DNA of 64,000 nt from an uncultured Lachnospiraceae bacterium (GTDB lineage: Bacteria; Bacillota; Clostridia; Lachnospirales; Lachnospiraceae): positions 62,001-126,000 of the forward strand of contig CACYKH010000001.1 in NCBI GenBank assembly GCA_902774915.1, written 5' to 3'. The notes beneath the pieces are model-generated. The model worked only from the letters and a program-made list of their open reading frames with translations, had not been told where the DNA came from and ran no database searches. Below, piece by piece: positions 44,228 through 53,025 of the stretch. Numbering within the stretch: the stretch's first letter is position 1; each line of letters opens with the position of its first letter. Position numbers and translations under genes: made by a program.

Positions 44228-44473
44228 ATGAAAAAAGGAAAGAAAATAGTACCGCAACATATTCCTAATGGTCAGAATTATACTGAGGAATCCTTGCGCG
44301 AATTAAATTCCGAACTAAGTAAATTTGCTTATTTGGCATTGATTTTGTATTTGGGTTCAGAAATCGGATTATTTAATGGTGTTCCTGAAAGGATGATTTA
44401 TTCATTAGAAAACAAGCTTCCATATAGAGTTAATGTAGATATTTTAGAAACAAATGGAGGTATCAATGACTAA
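44228..44473 (+). CDS. Small unknown protein with one hydrophobic helix
   Basis: An 81-residue protein. A basic start (MKKGKKIVPQH) is followed by a hydrophobic stretch at about 35-52 (FAYLALILYLGSEIGLFNG). The family is not recognised. Its last eight bases overlap the start of the first lipoprotein gene, whose GGAGG lies inside this gene, which suggests translational coupling. Confidence 0.55.
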   Translation: MKKGKKIVPQHIPNGQNYTEESLRELNSELSKFAYLALILYLGSEIGLFNGVPERMIYSLENKLPYRVNVDILETNGGIND

Positions 44474-44933
44474 AAAAGTTACTATTTTAGCCGTTTTAAT
44501 TATACTATGTCTGGGTGTATTTGCCGGATGTGGTGAGGATGAACGAAATATAAAGCCAGAAGATTTTGCAGGTACATGGGAAACAACTGAATGGAACGTA
44601 GGAGATAAACCTTGGGATGACAAAATGACACTCGTTCTAAATGAAGACTATACTGGCAAACTCACCGTAGGTGAAAAAAGTCAGGATATAACATGGGAAA
44701 CCTCAGGTTGGTATACCGATGAAGATGGTACTCCACCTGCAATTCCACCAAGAGCAAAACTCACATTAGCAGAAAATATAACAACTGGTACACTTACTAT
44801 TGAGACTAATAAAACTTTCTATCTTAAGTACGATGAAACAAACAAAAACTTTACATTTGATACAGATTGGAAACAGCAGACTGATTTAGGCGAAGCAAGA
44901 TTCAACACAACAGGAACATTAGATCGAAAATAA
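44466..44933 (+). CDS. Lipoprotein, first of a paralogous pair
   Basis: A 155-residue secreted lipoprotein with signal peptide MTKKVTILAVLIILCLGVFAGC (lipobox FAGC). The mature part has the calycin/lipocalin-like pattern GTWETTEWNVGDK...LVLNEDYTGKLTV...DITWE, and aligns along its length with the next gene product. The start is ATG 44466, five bases after GGAGG; an ATG at 44454 would put the ribosome site inside the gene. Its function is unknown. Confidence 0.75.
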   Translation: MTKKVTILAVLIILCLGVFAGCGEDERNIKPEDFAGTWETTEWNVGDKPWDDKMTLVLNEDYTGKLTVGEKSQDITWETSGWYTDEDGTPPAIPPRAKLTLAENITTGTLTIETNKTFYLKYDETNKNFTFDTDWKQQTDLGEARFNTTGTLDRK

Positions 44934-44956
44934 TAATTATATTGGGAGTTACACAT

Positions 44957-45418
44957 ATGAAAAGATTTAAACTATTAGCAACAATGACATGTTTAGTTAT
45001 ACTAAGCTGTTTATTTATAACAGGTTGCGGTGAAAAATACGAAGCAAAAAAGGAAGATTATGTAGGTGATTGGACAGCTTCATCATGGGATATGGGTGAG
45101 GATCCTATTAAGGATGACTTTTATTTCACTCTTAAGGATGATATGACTGGAACACTGACGCTTTCAAAAACAACTCAGGATATTAAGTGGTCATTCACCG
45201 CCGGTCCTGAAGATGATAAAATGGTAGATGCTATAGTTACTGTTACTTTATCAGAGCCTTTTGAAATGAGTGATATAGCTTTTACGCCTAGTACAATCAC
45301 TTTAAAATACAATAATACAAATGATAAATTCACAGCTTCATCAAAATGGACACAAGCTAATTTCTTTATGGGGCAAGATACAGATTTACAGCTTAATGGC
45401 GAGATAATTAGGAAATAA
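44957..45418 (+). CDS. Lipoprotein, second of a paralogous pair
   Basis: A 153-residue lipoprotein with a signal peptide ending in the lipobox ITGC. It repeats the layout of the previous product: GDWTASSWDMGEDP...FTLKDDMTGTLTL...DIKWS, and LKYNNTNDKFT against LKYDETNKNFT. The pair evidently arose by tandem duplication and has since diverged. The start is ATG 44957 after GGGAG. Confidence 0.75.
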   Translation: MKRFKLLATMTCLVILSCLFITGCGEKYEAKKEDYVGDWTASSWDMGEDPIKDDFYFTLKDDMTGTLTLSKTTQDIKWSFTAGPEDDKMVDAIVTVTLSEPFEMSDIAFTPSTITLKYNNTNDKFTASSKWTQANFFMGQDTDLQLNGEIIRK

Positions 45419-45482
45419 TCTCTAATAATGATAAAGATTAATATTTTAAAAGGTTAAAGTATTATATAAAAGGGAGAACATC

Positions 45483-46871
45483 ATGAAAAAAAGGAAACTA
45501 TTATGTCTAATCTTAGTATTATCTCTATTTCTTACTGCATGCGGAAATAAAGATATAAAAGTAGAGGATTATGGTTCGGGGGAATCAAGTGGCAAATCCA
45601 GCGAAGCAAAAGCTAATGCAGGTGATTCACTCATCGAAATGCTGGGTGGTAAAGAGCTTTCATACTCAAACTCCTTCAATTTAGGAGATACCGCATGTGA
45701 AATGAACGTAAATTATACTGTTAAAGATACAGATAGTCTGTGTATTTACAACGTAGAATTAATGACAGAAGATGATGTTAAAGAAAACGAGATAGTAAAG
45801 AAAATATTTGGAGAAACTGGAAAAGCGATAAAAACAGAAGATAAAAGCCTTCTAAATAAAGATGAAGATTCTTCAGGTATAATTGATGTTATAAATTCCA
45901 TTTGTTCGGCAAATTCAGATCCAGATAATACCCATGTTCATGAGGCTGTCCCATGGCTAGATGAGGATTCATACTATGTACATACATATGAGGGTAAATA
46001 TAACGGATTAGATTATCAATTAGTAGTATCATATTGCAGTAAATTTAATCAAATGGCGGTTGCGCTTTTTCCTAAAAAGTATTCTGATATAGTTGGTGAT
46101 CCTGCTCTAGAAGATTGTTATATGTCATATCGTGATGGAAATGTTTATCTTTATAATCCAGGGCTACACACAGTTAATCTTAATGAGGTAATGTCTGACA
46201 GGCCAAACAAATGTACTCTTTCAGATGAAGAGCTTATAAACACAACATCTAAAACTCTTAAAGATTTTCTGAATGTTGACTATCCACCAGAATCTATATC
46301 ATTTTATTCAAATGCAAATTCACTAGGAATTCCTGAAGTAGAAGATCCGCAAAAGAATGAATTGGTATATTTAAATGACGATATAATGAATTCAGATACT
46401 CTTGAAGGAGCAGTAAGAGATGGGTATGACATTCCTGTAATGTATACCATATGCAACCAATATATAAGAACGGGATCTCCATATGTTGAATCAATGGTAC
46501 TTCAGAGTGGAGACGTATATCTCAATAATTCCGGAGTCATTGCTTTCAGAGCATCTACAAATTATATATTTGGTGAGAGAGTAACAGAAAATACCAGTGT
46601 ACTTAGTTTTAAAGATGCAATGGATACATTTGTGAATGAATCATCACAAGATATCGATCCAAAAGAATTAAGTGATAATACTGGCTCGCTCATTATCGAT
46701 GCTGTTCAATTCGTATATGTTCCAATTACACTAGATGATGGCACAATGCAAATCATACCATCTTGGGAGATATCAATAAGATCAACCAGCAGATTGATTG
46801 CTGTAACATATATAAATGCAATCGATGGAAGTCATATTAATACACTTAGCGCCGAAGATTTAGGATATTAA
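45483..46871 (+). CDS. Large unknown lipoprotein
   Basis: This 462-residue lipoprotein has signal peptide MKKRKLLCLILVLSLFL with lipobox LTAC. A Ser/Gly/Lys-rich linker follows, then a long mixed domain with no motif I can name. The C-terminal part (IIPSWEISIRSTSRLIAVTYINAIDGS) resembles the end of lipoproteins common in Lachnospiraceae. AAGGGAG precedes the ATG. A strong bidirectional terminator follows. Confidence 0.75.
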   Translation: MKKRKLLCLILVLSLFLTACGNKDIKVEDYGSGESSGKSSEAKANAGDSLIEMLGGKELSYSNSFNLGDTACEMNVNYTVKDTDSLCIYNVELMTEDDVKENEIVKKIFGETGKAIKTEDKSLLNKDEDSSGIIDVINSICSANSDPDNTHVHEAVPWLDEDSYYVHTYEGKYNGLDYQLVVSYCSKFNQMAVALFPKKYSDIVGDPALEDCYMSYRDGNVYLYNPGLHTVNLNEVMSDRPNKCTLSDEELINTTSKTLKDFLNVDYPPESISFYSNANSLGIPEVEDPQKNELVYLNDDIMNSDTLEGAVRDGYDIPVMYTICNQYIRTGSPYVESMVLQSGDVYLNNSGVIAFRASTNYIFGERVTENTSVLSFKDAMDTFVNESSQDIDPKELSDNTGSLIIDAVQFVYVPITLDDGTMQIIPSWEISIRSTSRLIAVTYINAIDGSHINTLSAEDLGY

Positions 46872-46918
46872 AAATAATGTCAATGGAGACCAAAATTTCC
46901 ATTGACATTATTTTTATA
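46871..46918. terminator. Bidirectional terminator between the lipoprotein and recombinase genes
   Basis: A perfect 17-bp stem (46871-46887 with 46898-46914, core AATGTCAATGGA/TCCATTGACATT) has A-rich and T-rich flanks. It works for the + lipoprotein gene and, with TTTT on the minus strand, for the converging recombinase gene. Confidence 0.9.
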
Positions 46919-46956
46919 ATATGATAGTTTACATAATATAATTATGGAAAACTAAT

Positions 46957-48057
46957 TTATTCATCATCAGAATCTTGAGCAATTTTTTCAGCGAGAGATG
47001 TATCTTTAGAAACATTTTCACGTAGTGTAACCTTATTTCTGGCTCCACGTTTTCTTTCCTGATCAATATCAGCATAATGTTTACGTGTTGTATTAACATC
47101 TTTATGTCCAAGAACATCTGCAACAAGGTAAATATCACTTGTTTCCTGATAAAGAGCTGTACCATAAGTGCTACGAAGCTTATGAGGAGTTATCTTTTTA
47201 AGAGGAGTAGTAACTCTGGCGTACTTTTTAACCATGTTTTCAACAGACCTTACAGATATACGTTTTCTGTGAGAGGAGAGGAATAGTGCATCCTCATGGC
47301 CATCTACAGGTACTATTTTTTCTCTTTCTTTAAGATATTCCTGTATATAACCAGTTGCTTCGTCAGAAAAGTAAACAAATGATTCATTTCCACCTTTTCT
47401 CGTGACTTTTACACGTGAATTATCAAAATCTACATCATCTATATTAAGTCCAACAGTCTCAGAAACACGAAGTCCTGTGCTTAACATAAGGGTTAAAAGG
47501 GCCAAATCACGGGTTTTATCACGTTCATGGAACTTTTGTTGACGCTGTGTCAAGTTAGTTCCATATTCAACATTATCAAGAAAATCAGCCGTTTCATTGG
47601 CCTCCATACGAACTATGGCTTTTTCCTTAATTTTAGGGGTTTTTACCTTTTCAGTGACGTTTTGAGAGATGCAATCATTAATATATAAATACTTGAAAAA
47701 GGCACGTAAACCAACGAGTTTTCGCTTTTTTGAGGCGTTATCATTGGTATATTCACGGCCATTACGTACATAATATGACAAATAATCCAGATATTCCTCA
47801 ATGTCACGAGCCTGGAGTTTATCTATGTCTGAGTAGGTTATTTCATACATTTCTTTTTTCTTTAAAAATGGATTTTCTGATTGAAGAAATTCAAAGAAAT
47901 ATTTAATATCATGAGCATAGGCAATGCGAGTACGTGGTTGGGTTGTAGTTTCAATTGAACGCATGAAGTCTTTAACATATGGAGGAAGATCCGAAAGGAT
48001 GGATCTAAGTTCAAGGATTTGTTTTTTTGAAAGTTGTTTTGCGTAGGATTCAGACAT
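46957..48057 (-). CDS. Tyrosine recombinase (XerC/integrase type)
   Basis: The 366-residue protein has an N-terminal SAM-like core-binding domain (about 30-155) and a catalytic domain with the full tyrosine recombinase set: Arg in STGLRVSE (about 195), Lys in VTRKGGNE (about 219), HKLRSTYG (about 288), His in LGHKDV (about 316) and the nucleophile in KHYADI (about 327). The C-terminal tail (about 335-366) is charged. It could be a Xer-type housekeeping enzyme or a site-specific integrase; no phage or conjugation genes are near. The leader upstream is long and highly structured, which is unusual. Confidence 0.9.
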   Translation of the reverse strand: MSESYAKQLSKKQILELRSILSDLPPYVKDFMRSIETTTQPRTRIAYAHDIKYFFEFLQSENPFLKKKEMYEITYSDIDKLQARDIEEYLDYLSYYVRNGREYTNDNASKKRKLVGLRAFFKYLYINDCISQNVTEKVKTPKIKEKAIVRMEANETADFLDNVEYGTNLTQRQQKFHERDKTRDLALLTLMLSTGLRVSETVGLNIDDVDFDNSRVKVTRKGGNESFVYFSDEATGYIQEYLKEREKIVPVDGHEDALFLSSHRKRISVRSVENMVKKYARVTTPLKKITPHKLRSTYGTALYQETSDIYLVADVLGHKDVNTTRKHYADIDQERKRGARNKVTLRENVSKDTSLAEKIAQDSDDE

Positions 48058-48115
48058 GGTGGATTACCTCGTATAAAATAATTTACAATTAAAGCAGTGC
48101 AAATCGCCAAGTATC

Positions 48116-48270
48116 GACCTGCAATCGCCGAACCGTCCAGCAAAGCTGTACGACGGCAGCAAGCTGCCTTTTGTTCGGCGATACCGGGCATTCGCCCTAT
48201 ATATATACGAAAGTAAGCGCTTTTTAGCATGTAAACATGCAAAAGCACTACTTTCGTATATTTGCAGGTC
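48116..48270 (-). ncRNA. Highly structured recombinase leader or recombination site
   Basis: Outer arms GACCTGCAA (48116-48124) and TTGCAGGTC (48262-48270) pair perfectly. They enclose three further helices. One is ATCGCCGAAC/GTTCGGCGAT (48124-48133 with 48173-48182), capped by hairpins CCGTC..GACGG and GGCAGC-AA-GCTGCC. The second is GGGC-ATTC-GCCC (48186-48197). The third is a 57-nt hairpin TATACGAAAGTA/TACTTTCGTATA (48204-48260) tipped by GCATGT-AA-ACATGC. Together they form a four-helix junction. It lies inside the predicted 5' leader of the recombinase mRNA, so it may act as RNA, as folded DNA, or both. Confidence 0.65.
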
Positions 48271-48316
48271 TCATATTTTCGCAAAACTATGGTTTCACGA
48301 ATAAATATCTATTTGT

Positions 48317-48345
48317 AGTATACCACTATTCTTATACCTTTTCAA
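48317..48345 (-). promoter_or_regulatory. Promoter of the tyrosine recombinase gene
   Basis: On the minus strand TTGAAA (48340-48345) and TATACT (48317-48322) are 17 bp apart. Transcription would begin near 48310, giving a leader of about 250 nt before the ATG at 48057 that includes the whole palindrome nest. Confidence 0.7.
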
Positions 48346-48412
48346 CCCCTTTTCCCTATATTTTTAGCCGTTTTTTTAACTTTTTTATATCTTATTTTTT
48401 CTTCTATTTTTC

Positions 48413-48454
48413 AAAAAAAATAATACCACAAGATTTTTTCAAACTCATGGTATT
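48413..48454 (-). terminator. Terminator of the GNAT/kinase-like operon
   Basis: On the minus strand AATACCATGAG pairs with CTTGTGGTATT (11 pairs, two of them G-T), followed by ATTTTTTTT. A second perfect 11-bp stem, AAGTTTTAATT/AATTAAAACTT (48466-48498), sits directly at the stop codon but lacks a T run. Confidence 0.8.
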
Positions 48455-48497
48455 ATCTTTATTATAAGTTTTAATTCCAGGTAGTTAAATTAAAACT

Positions 48498-51400
48498 TTA
48501 ATGTACCATAGCTGGTCCGTTATTATTTACGTTTACTTGAGCCTGCTGAGGTTTTATTGCATTCATAATCTTGTTTATCTGTTCCTGTGTAAGTACACCA
48601 GGATTCTTCTGGATAAACTGCTGCAAAGCTGTCTCTGGATCAATATCTACACCAAATTTCTTTGCAAAGTCTTTCATATTCTTGCAATCCTTAGCCATAC
48701 CCTCTACTATCGCATTTTTATCAGCACCAGGTGCTTTTAACTTATCAAAGATGTCATCTAATGATTTATCAAAGATTTTCTTTTTGCTCTTTTCTAAGTT
48801 CTTATCAGTTAGTTTTTTATAACCACGGTTATTAAATTCATTTTCAAGCATTGAATTTAAGTTTTTCATGAATATTTTGCCTTCTGGGCTATTTAATTCA
48901 TTATTAAATGCAGCTCTAAGATTTGAATTTTTTTCCATAAATTGTTTTACAGAATCAATATTCAGAGGCTTATTTGTACGCATTCTTTGTGTAAACAGTA
49001 TTTCTTTGAAGCCTTCTATAAGCTTTTCTTTTGTTTCAAAATCATTATGAGCCACATTATAGATTGCATCATCAATACATGCATTAACATAGTATTTAGC
49101 ATCAATTACTGTTATAAGCTTTACATCTGTATTACTTACATCATATTTCTTAAATTCTTTATCCTGCTCTTCATACTTCCAACGCTTTTTATCATTCTGG
49201 ATATAAGTATTATAATCATTAGCAATCTGCTTTTCTTTATCATTCATGAGATCAGTGAATTTAACTTCTTTAATCTCATCTCCTACCTTCATCTGGAATT
49301 TCTGTCCACAGAGATAGTTTTCATTATCTATAGCAAGATATGTATTTCCAGGATCAATAGCAAAGTCTGTTAAAGAATTCAGTTCCTTATAATCAGCTTT
49401 ATCAAGGAAGAACTTAGCTTTAACTGAATTTGGATCGTAACCTGCAGCCTTATAAAACAGAAGCGCCTTATCTCTAGCATTATTTATATGCTCCAGCATC
49501 TGCTCATTACGTCGAGCAAGTGCTTCTATCTTTTCATTAGATAGACCAAGCTTTTTAAGATTATTTACAGCAACAGAATTAGGATTTCTGTAATCAACTA
49601 CAGCCTTTTGAAGTGCCATATACGCTTCATTATCATAATGAAGCATTGTAGGAATTTCAAAATCGCCATTATTATTCAAAAGCTGCGAAGCCGCATTATA
49701 ATCATGACATTGATTTTTAAATCTCTTATCAATTGAATCACCATAAACTATATCATGAGTATAAATAACGGTTTTGAAGAATATATCTACATATGGAAGT
49801 GAACCCATAGATGCATCATTATTTAAACTTAATTTACTAAAATCAAATGCATCATGGAATTTCCTCATATCGTTAATTAAGTTTTCGAGATCTTTCTTTT
49901 GCTGCTCATCAAGATCAAAATTATAAGGATAGCTACCATTTGGTCTATTCTTACCCTCATGCTGTTCTTTATAAGCATCATTAAGAGCCTTTCTGGTTTT
50001 ATCATCAACATACCACTTGGATTTAATCTCATTTGTAAAGTGTACTATTTTTTTAGCGACAAACTTTTGAAAACAATCCATCTCATTTTCAGGATCATAA
50101 TTTATACCAAGATCTTTCATTTCCTTGATATAACCATCTTTAACATCTTTTGTCATTTTATCGCTGAACTTTATCTCATCAACAGTCCAATTGTATGAAA
50201 GATCATTTTCATGTGCAATCTTATAACGTTTATCCTCTATCAAATATTTTGGGCCCCTTGAAAGAACACCCTTAAGACTAAAATTGTATCTACTAGCTAT
50301 CGTAATAGATGGAGTCTCAGGAATCTTGATTGGAGAAACAACATCCACCCCAAAATAGTTTCCAAGAATATGTTTATATAACGCACTATCCTTCTTGATA
50401 GTCTGAGTCATTGGCGGAAGGAACTGCACTCTCTTCGGATCATTTGAAGCTTCGTCAAATGCAGTCTTTAGATCAATTGCATCAAAAGACATATCATTAT
50501 CGTAAGCCTTTAGACTCTTAATAATAATATTTTTTGTCTTTGGATCTCTATCAATCTGGCATTTGAAATTACGTCCATGTCTGTCCTTCTGAAGACACAG
50601 AGTATCAATAGCCTGCAAACGCATAAGATTTCTAATTGCCTCAGGAGAATAAATGATCTTCACACCCTCCTTCTCAGCAGTCTTCATAATATCTATAAAC
50701 TCTGTACCTTCTGCCTCCTCGCAAACTGTACATAACTGATTAACCTCAGTACCATCACGACGTTTAAACTTTACAAGACTTGTATGAGATTTAGTTATAA
50801 CGTCATCAAAGCCGAGATGCTCTGCAACTCTTGATGTAGCTGTATTGTTAATCGCAGCCTTATCTTCACCCTTCTGCATACCCTGAGCGCTCATCTGACC
50901 AAAGAGTTCAACTTCTTTACCCATTGTCACTCTAAAGAGCGTTTCCAGTTCTTTATCAGAAAGATCCTTGATAGAATCCATGAACAGCTTATCATTATCA
51001 TTATTAAGCTTCATAGTTTTTACAAGGAATTCGTAAGCAGACATCTTCTCCATTGGTTCTGGCTCTTTGCCGCCAGCATCCAAAATTCCTTCTGCCTCAA
51101 GCATGGCTTTTCTAATACTAAGACCTTGTTCAAGAATATCATTACCATCATCTTTAGCTTTTTGAATCATCTGGTCGAGAGTCATGTTGCCCTGAAGATT
51201 TGGATTATCAGCCAGGCTGTTATACATTTCCAAATCTTTAAAAATTGTATCGAAATTATATGCAAAATACTTTGCAAACTTTTCTCCCAGAACAAGCTTT
51301 TCAGCATCCCCTACTCTATTTATAGCATTATTTAGATTATTAATAAGTGTAAGAGCATTATCATAATCTTTTTCTGATATATTCTTAATTCTTTCTTCAA

Positions 51401-52307
51401 CCTTATCAGGATCAGCATTCTGTTTACCAGGCATATTATTTCTGCTGACATTTAATTGTCTAGATCTTCTAGTAAGGAAACCACCCATATTTTCATTAAG
51501 GAATGGAAGGTTTTCCTTTAAATAATAATGCTTATTATCATCGCCAACCATATGTACACGATAAACATCAGTAGAGTTACCTTCATTCTGCCAAGCAACC
51601 TCATCAGCCACCTGTGAAGGTATTTCTGTTACAAGATTATATGCATTAACACTCTGTCTCTTTTCAGGTGACATATCCTCAAATTTGATCATTCCATCTT
51701 TGGAATTTTCAATCATTACATTGAAATCCTGTTTTGATTTCTTTGCATTAACGAGTAGTTCATCTACTCTTCTACGTCTTCTCTTACCTGGAATACTACT
51801 AGGATTTCTATTATCAAGATAATTCTGAGCAGCAAGGAAAAACTCATCATAGGCTTTGTTTACTCTTTCCTGATATTTATCAGAATCAAATACACCCTGC
51901 TCATTTATATAGTCTGCAATGCCTTCTTCAAGCACGTTATTAAGAGCAGCCAGGCTCTTCTTAACCCACTGCATTTCAGGAGATGCAAACTTAAATAGTC
52001 TCCAATCCTTTTCAAGAACGGAGCTTCCATTAAGGAGCAGCTTGCTTGTATTAAGGTTCTTTTCTTTAAAATCATCAAGAACCAGTTCACTCTTTAGCTG
52101 ATTTCTCGCCTGATTTCTCTTTTCTTTAAGAGTAGATTCGCTCTCATTAGCATACTTAGCTTTCATCTTAAAGCTTTCAGGAGAAAGCTCCAGAGGATAA
52201 ACAATATAGTAATCGCTATTAAGCTTTACTGCATTTTTCTTCTGTTCTGCGCCAATGCTGTCCCAGCTACCCTGGATCAGTCTTTCATGCTTTGGTTTTG
52301 GTGCCAT
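48498..52307 (-). CDS. 1269-residue unknown protein with kinase-like core
   Basis: I know no named family for this large cytosolic protein (no signal peptide or membrane helix). The central region looks like an atypical kinase of the PI4K/HipA/FAM20 type. NNTATSRVAEHLGFDDVI (about 495) resembles the N-lobe E-x-A-x-x-L-G element. SLVKFKRRDG (510-519) is a candidate ATP-lysine strand, LQKDRHGRNF (572-581) matches the D-x-H-x-x-N catalytic loop, and YDNDMSFD (602-609) the metal-binding DxD. The long N-terminal (1-480) and C-terminal (650-1269) parts are helical and charged. It starts two bases after the stop of the GNAT-like gene, so both are made together. The kinase call is inference from these motifs. 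Confidence 0.6.
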   Translation of the reverse strand: MAPKPKHERLIQGSWDSIGAEQKKNAVKLNSDYYIVYPLELSPESFKMKAKYANESESTLKEKRNQARNQLKSELVLDDFKEKNLNTSKLLLNGSSVLEKDWRLFKFASPEMQWVKKSLAALNNVLEEGIADYINEQGVFDSDKYQERVNKAYDEFFLAAQNYLDNRNPSSIPGKRRRRRVDELLVNAKKSKQDFNVMIENSKDGMIKFEDMSPEKRQSVNAYNLVTEIPSQVADEVAWQNEGNSTDVYRVHMVGDDNKHYYLKENLPFLNENMGGFLTRRSRQLNVSRNNMPGKQNADPDKVEERIKNISEKDYDNALTLINNLNNAINRVGDAEKLVLGEKFAKYFAYNFDTIFKDLEMYNSLADNPNLQGNMTLDQMIQKAKDDGNDILEQGLSIRKAMLEAEGILDAGGKEPEPMEKMSAYEFLVKTMKLNNDNDKLFMDSIKDLSDKELETLFRVTMGKEVELFGQMSAQGMQKGEDKAAINNTATSRVAEHLGFDDVITKSHTSLVKFKRRDGTEVNQLCTVCEEAEGTEFIDIMKTAEKEGVKIIYSPEAIRNLMRLQAIDTLCLQKDRHGRNFKCQIDRDPKTKNIIIKSLKAYDNDMSFDAIDLKTAFDEASNDPKRVQFLPPMTQTIKKDSALYKHILGNYFGVDVVSPIKIPETPSITIASRYNFSLKGVLSRGPKYLIEDKRYKIAHENDLSYNWTVDEIKFSDKMTKDVKDGYIKEMKDLGINYDPENEMDCFQKFVAKKIVHFTNEIKSKWYVDDKTRKALNDAYKEQHEGKNRPNGSYPYNFDLDEQQKKDLENLINDMRKFHDAFDFSKLSLNNDASMGSLPYVDIFFKTVIYTHDIVYGDSIDKRFKNQCHDYNAASQLLNNNGDFEIPTMLHYDNEAYMALQKAVVDYRNPNSVAVNNLKKLGLSNEKIEALARRNEQMLEHINNARDKALLFYKAAGYDPNSVKAKFFLDKADYKELNSLTDFAIDPGNTYLAIDNENYLCGQKFQMKVGDEIKEVKFTDLMNDKEKQIANDYNTYIQNDKKRWKYEEQDKEFKKYDVSNTDVKLITVIDAKYYVNACIDDAIYNVAHNDFETKEKLIEGFKEILFTQRMRTNKPLNIDSVKQFMEKNSNLRAAFNNELNSPEGKIFMKNLNSMLENEFNNRGYKKLTDKNLEKSKKKIFDKSLDDIFDKLKAPGADKNAIVEGMAKDCKNMKDFAKKFGVDIDPETALQQFIQKNPGVLTQEQINKIMNAIKPQQAQVNVNNNGPAMVH

Positions 52308-52308
52308 A

Positions 52309-52884
52309 TCACATTGCCTCCTCTACTGAAACTCCACTGAAATACTCAATTTCAGTAGCAACAAATTTATTAGGGAATTTATCATATGCTTTCGCACGTC
52401 TTCTATCTGCAACATCCTGGTTAGCCATATCATTTTCCATTGAAAGATATAGCTCTGCATCACCAACAAGGACATTTACCTTTTGTCCATCAATCTCGCC
52501 CTCTCCAGAATCTATGAAATCATTTTCATATAGAAACTGGTAAATCTCCTCTTCGTAAATCTCATCGTCGAAATCCGGAACAAATGCAGTAAGTCTTCGA
52601 ACATCATTGGTAGCAGCAATACCATAACAAGCTTCAAGCATCTTGGTACCACCACCATTTAGTCTTACATCCGGATCCATCCACATCCATCTGATAACCA
52701 GTTCTCCTTCAATAACAGATAAAATGGTAATTCCACAAGCCTCAATGCCTTCTGCATCAAAAACAGTGGCTCCAATCAAAATAGAACTTCCATCTTCTGT
52801 GTATTTTAGGAATTCTTTAGGAACAAATCTATAAAACTGTTCCCGTACTTTTGCACTACAATTATTTATAACAAATACGTTCAT
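52309..52884 (-). CDS. GNAT-like acetyltransferase, operon partner of the kinase-like protein
   Basis: The 191-residue protein has a GNAT-type pattern: beta-strand ACGITILSVIEGELVIRWMWMDPDVR, then a possible acetyl-CoA loop RLNGGGTKMLEACYGIA (R-x-x-G-G-G), and a later strand VRRLTAFVPDF. The C-terminal 60 residues are unlike common GNATs. AAGGAGG lies nine bases before the ATG. The stop TGA is one base from the ATG of the kinase-like gene, so the two are translationally coupled. The substrate is unknown; the partner protein is an obvious candidate. Confidence 0.6.
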   Translation of the reverse strand: MNVFVINNCSAKVREQFYRFVPKEFLKYTEDGSSILIGATVFDAEGIEACGITILSVIEGELVIRWMWMDPDVRLNGGGTKMLEACYGIAATNDVRRLTAFVPDFDDEIYEEEIYQFLYENDFIDSGEGEIDGQKVNVLVGDAELYLSMENDMANQDVADRRRAKAYDKFPNKFVATEIEYFSGVSVEEAM

Positions 52885-52955
52885 GAGAACCTCCTTATAT
52901 GGAATGTATTTATTTACAGTTATCCTATTTTTAAATCAATACTATAATAACAAAT

Positions 52956-52977
52956 AAAGTATAACAAAAGCGCAACA
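52956..52977. promoter_or_regulatory. Shared 22-bp motif, copy 1
   Basis: A 22-base sequence with core GTATAACAAAAGCGCAAC lies in the divergent gap between the GNAT operon and the GGDEF gene. It is identical to 57439-57460 upstream of the GH3 gene. On the minus strand it reads TTGCGCTTTTGTTATACT, which contains an extended -10 (TG-T-TATACT). It may be a promoter with an overlapping operator. Confidence 0.55.
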
Positions 52978-52981
52978 CATA

Positions 52982-52990
52982 TGTTATAAT
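52982..52990 (+). promoter_or_regulatory. Extended -10 promoter of the GGDEF sensor gene
   Basis: TG-T-TATAAT (TATAAT at 52985-52990) lies about 36 bp upstream of the ATG. The matching -35 position (TAACAA, 52962-52967) is weak and falls inside the shared 22-bp motif, so a regulator bound there could control this gene too. Confidence 0.55.
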
Positions 52991-53025
52991 TTTTTTTGGG
53001 TGGTTTTTAAATTAAGAGGTGTTTT

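Larger units (their letters stand above)
48058..48497. other. 440-bp non-coding region between recombinase and kinase-like genes
   Basis: No credible gene is present. From left to right it holds the recombinase ribosome site (GAGG), the palindromic leader (48116-48270), the recombinase promoter (48317-48345), and an AT-rich stretch. Two hairpins serving the 3' end of the kinase-like gene follow (48413-48454 and 48466-48498). Confidence 0.8.

Noticed and set aside
48204-48260. A chromosomal dif site next to the recombinase
   Set aside because: The sequence does not resemble the 28-bp Firmicutes dif consensus and the hairpin is far longer than a dif site.
48266-48497. Short open frames in the gap upstream of the recombinase
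   Set aside because: Low-complexity Phe/Tyr-rich reading of AT-rich DNA, no ribosome site, and overlapping the promoter and terminator.
48942-50198. Several open frames on the plus strand opposite the kinase-like gene
   Set aside because: They are rich in Ile, Phe and Tyr as expected from the complement of a Lys/Asn-rich gene, and none has a ribosome site or motif.
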